From Paramuribaculum sp. (GTDB taxonomy: Bacteria > Bacteroidota > Bacteroidia > Bacteroidales > Muribaculaceae): a stretch of 6,164 bases of DNA. The notes under the pieces are model-generated. The model made no database searches and was not told where the DNA came from. It was given only the letters and a program-made list of their open reading frames with translations. Location of the stretch: positions 3,936 through 10,099 of the forward strand of contig JAIDKJ010000091.1 in the NCBI GenBank assembly GCA_029051835.1. Reading direction: 5' to 3'. The position numbers were made by a program, and so were the translations under genes. How positions within the stretch are numbered: the first letter of the stretch is position 1; every line of letters starts with the position of its first letter. This document shows positions 5,060-6,164 of the stretch, piece after piece.

Positions 5060-6164
5060 CTGATCCACTCCGACTCGTCCGACCCAACATACTCGCCCTC
5101 GAACCGTATGCTACCGCACGCGACGAATTCGAAGGCGGCGACATATCAGTGTGGCTCGACGCCAACGAATCGCCCTACACCAACGGCGTGAACCGTTATC
5201 CCGACCCCCATCAGAAAGAGCTGAAACAGGCCATATCCCGCCTGAAGGGGGTGCCTGAGGACTGTATCTTCGTGGGAGGCGCAGGGAGCGACGAAGCGAT
5301 CGACCTTACATACCGGATATTCTGCCGCCCCGGCATAGACAACGTCGTGGCCATATCGCCGAGCTACGGAGTGTATGGCGTGGCGGCCGCCATCAACGAC
5401 GTGGAATACCGCCAAGTGAGGCTTGCCGACGATTTTGCGCTCGACAGCGACTCGATCCTTGCGGCCACCGACGCCAACACCCGTCTGATATGGATATGCT
5501 CGCCCAACAATCCCACCGGCAACGCCTTCGACATCAGTGATCTTGAAGCACTGGCCGACCGCTTCGACGGCATACTTGCAGTAGATGAGGCCTACGTCGA
5601 CTTCTCGACTCGCGGAACGATGCTCTCCGCGCTCCCCCGCCATAAGAATCTCATCGTACTGCAGACATTCAGCAAGGCATGGGGAATGGCCGGACTGCGC
5701 GTAGGCATGGCATTTGCATGCCCTGAGATAGCGGCTATCTATGCCCGCGTGAAATACCCTTACAACCTCAACGGTCCCACACAGCGCGAGGTAATGGTCC
5801 GCATGGCCGACGGCCTGCAGGGACATGTGGAGGAGATCAGGAGCGAAGCCGCGCGTCTGGCCCGCTCTCTGACTGAAGCCGACTGCGTAGAAAAGGTATT
5901 CGCAACCGATGCCAATTTCCTGCTCGTAAAGGTGAAGGATGCCGACATGGCCTACCATAGCCTGATAGACCGCGGCATACTGGTGAGAAACCGCTCGACA
6001 ATGGCCGGGTGTGAAGGTTGCCTGCGCGTCACCGTCGGCACTCCGGCTGAAAACGACCTCACAATAGAGGCTTTCGCCGGCATAGGCCGCGACACCCCAC
6101 CCAACACCCCCACCCCCCCCCGCCATGGAGAGACGGAAAACAACAACTGCGTAAACGCCAAAGA
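5056..6164 (+). CDS. hisC: Histidinol-phosphate aminotransferase, 3' end open
   Basis: HisC is a PLP-dependent fold-type I aminotransferase that converts imidazole-acetol phosphate plus glutamate to histidinol phosphate. The ATG overlaps the hisD stop as ATGA. Visible motifs are LDANESPY (34-41), GAGSDEAIDL (75-84), SPSYGVYG (101-108), SPNNPTG (149-155), AVDEAYVDF (175-183, Asp177 for the PLP ring), TFSKAWGMAGLRVG (204-217, Lys208 as the PLP lysine) and GCLRVTVGTPAEND (321-334, Arg324 as the likely carboxylate contact). The family usually ends soon after this last motif, near 345-355 residues. Here the frame runs 369 codons to the window edge without a stop, with a tail of Pro/Thr-rich then Asn-rich sequence (about 345-369) encoded over a C-rich tract. 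This may be a real extension or a frameshift in the poly-C run. The next gene, often hisB in this phylum, is not reached. Confidence 0.96.
   Translation, partial: MTDPLRLVRPNILALEPYATARDEFEGGDISVWLDANESPYTNGVNRYPDPHQKELKQAISRLKGVPEDCIFVGGAGSDEAIDLTYRIFCRPGIDNVVAISPSYGVYGVAAAINDVEYRQVRLADDFALDSDSILAATDANTRLIWICSPNNPTGNAFDISDLEALADRFDGILAVDEAYVDFSTRGTMLSALPRHKNLIVLQTFSKAWGMAGLRVGMAFACPEIAAIYARVKYPYNLNGPTQREVMVRMADGLQGHVEEIRSEAARLARSLTEADCVEKVFATDANFLLVKVKDADMAYHSLIDRGILVRNRSTMAGCEGCLRVTVGTPAENDLTIEAFAGIGRDTPPNTPTPPRHGETENNNCVNAK
6092..6121 (+). repeat. C-rich low-complexity tract at the hisC 3' end
   Basis: This stretch is almost only C with scattered A, including five C's (6107-6111) and nine C's (6113-6121). 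It is in frame with hisC and encodes a Pro/Thr-rich tail. A homopolymer this long is prone to slippage or miscalling. Removing one C (or adding two) would bring an in-frame TAA at 6152-6154 and end the protein there. Confidence 0.7.

Noticed and set aside
4163..5068. 301-codon open frame on the - strand opposite hisD
   Set aside because: Antisense shadow of hisD, whose zinc ligands and catalytic residues are all in the + frame.
5146..6126. 326-codon open frame on the - strand opposite hisC
   Set aside because: It is the antisense shadow of a clear hisC. Its translation has no recognisable domain and reflects GC-rich codon bias.

Overview
The window looks like a short contig from a GC-rich member of the Bacteroidales (phylum Bacteroidota). 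Three things suggest this: the hisG-hisD-hisC order with a long-form HisG, a promoter -7 element of the TAnnTTTG type with no Shine-Dalgarno sequence before hisG, and the Bacteroidota-like protein sequences. Frequent ATA isoleucine codons in otherwise GC-rich genes would fit a Muribaculaceae-type gut organism, but that placement is a guess. All recognised genes are on the + strand.

Layout. Bases 1-40 are not genomic. They match an Illumina Nextera read-1 adapter with part of an i5 index, so the true sequence starts at 41, inside a class I/II aminotransferase gene (42-878, 5' end missing). That gene overlaps by ATGA with an FtsX/LolC/E-type ABC transporter permease (875-2149). Next comes a small AT-rich island (about 2187-2766) holding a REP-associated tyrosine transposase (RAYT, Y1/HUH family) and three copies of a 24-nt REP-like element: a GTAG head plus a 9-bp palindrome. 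One copy lies just upstream of the gene. Two are read through in frame as part of the protein. After a 149-nt AT-rich gap with a Bacteroidota-type promoter, the histidine biosynthesis operon begins: hisG (2916-3767), hisD (3767-5059, TAATG overlap) and hisC (5056 to the window end, ATGA overlap, 3' end open).

How the genes work together. HisG commits ATP and PRPP to histidine synthesis, HisD carries out the last two oxidations, and HisC transaminates imidazole-acetol phosphate. The tight overlaps imply one transcript with translational coupling. The aminotransferase and permease form a separate co-transcribed pair. The RAYT/REP island sits between the two operons.

The most interesting part is the RAYT/REP island. 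The elements have the canonical REP architecture, one copy carries a compensatory base-pair change that keeps its stem intact, and two copies are exapted as coding sequence inside the putative cognate transposase. Also worth a look are a 14-bp perfect inverted repeat spanning the hisG -7 element and its start codon, and the odd proline-rich tail and poly-C tract at the end of hisC.
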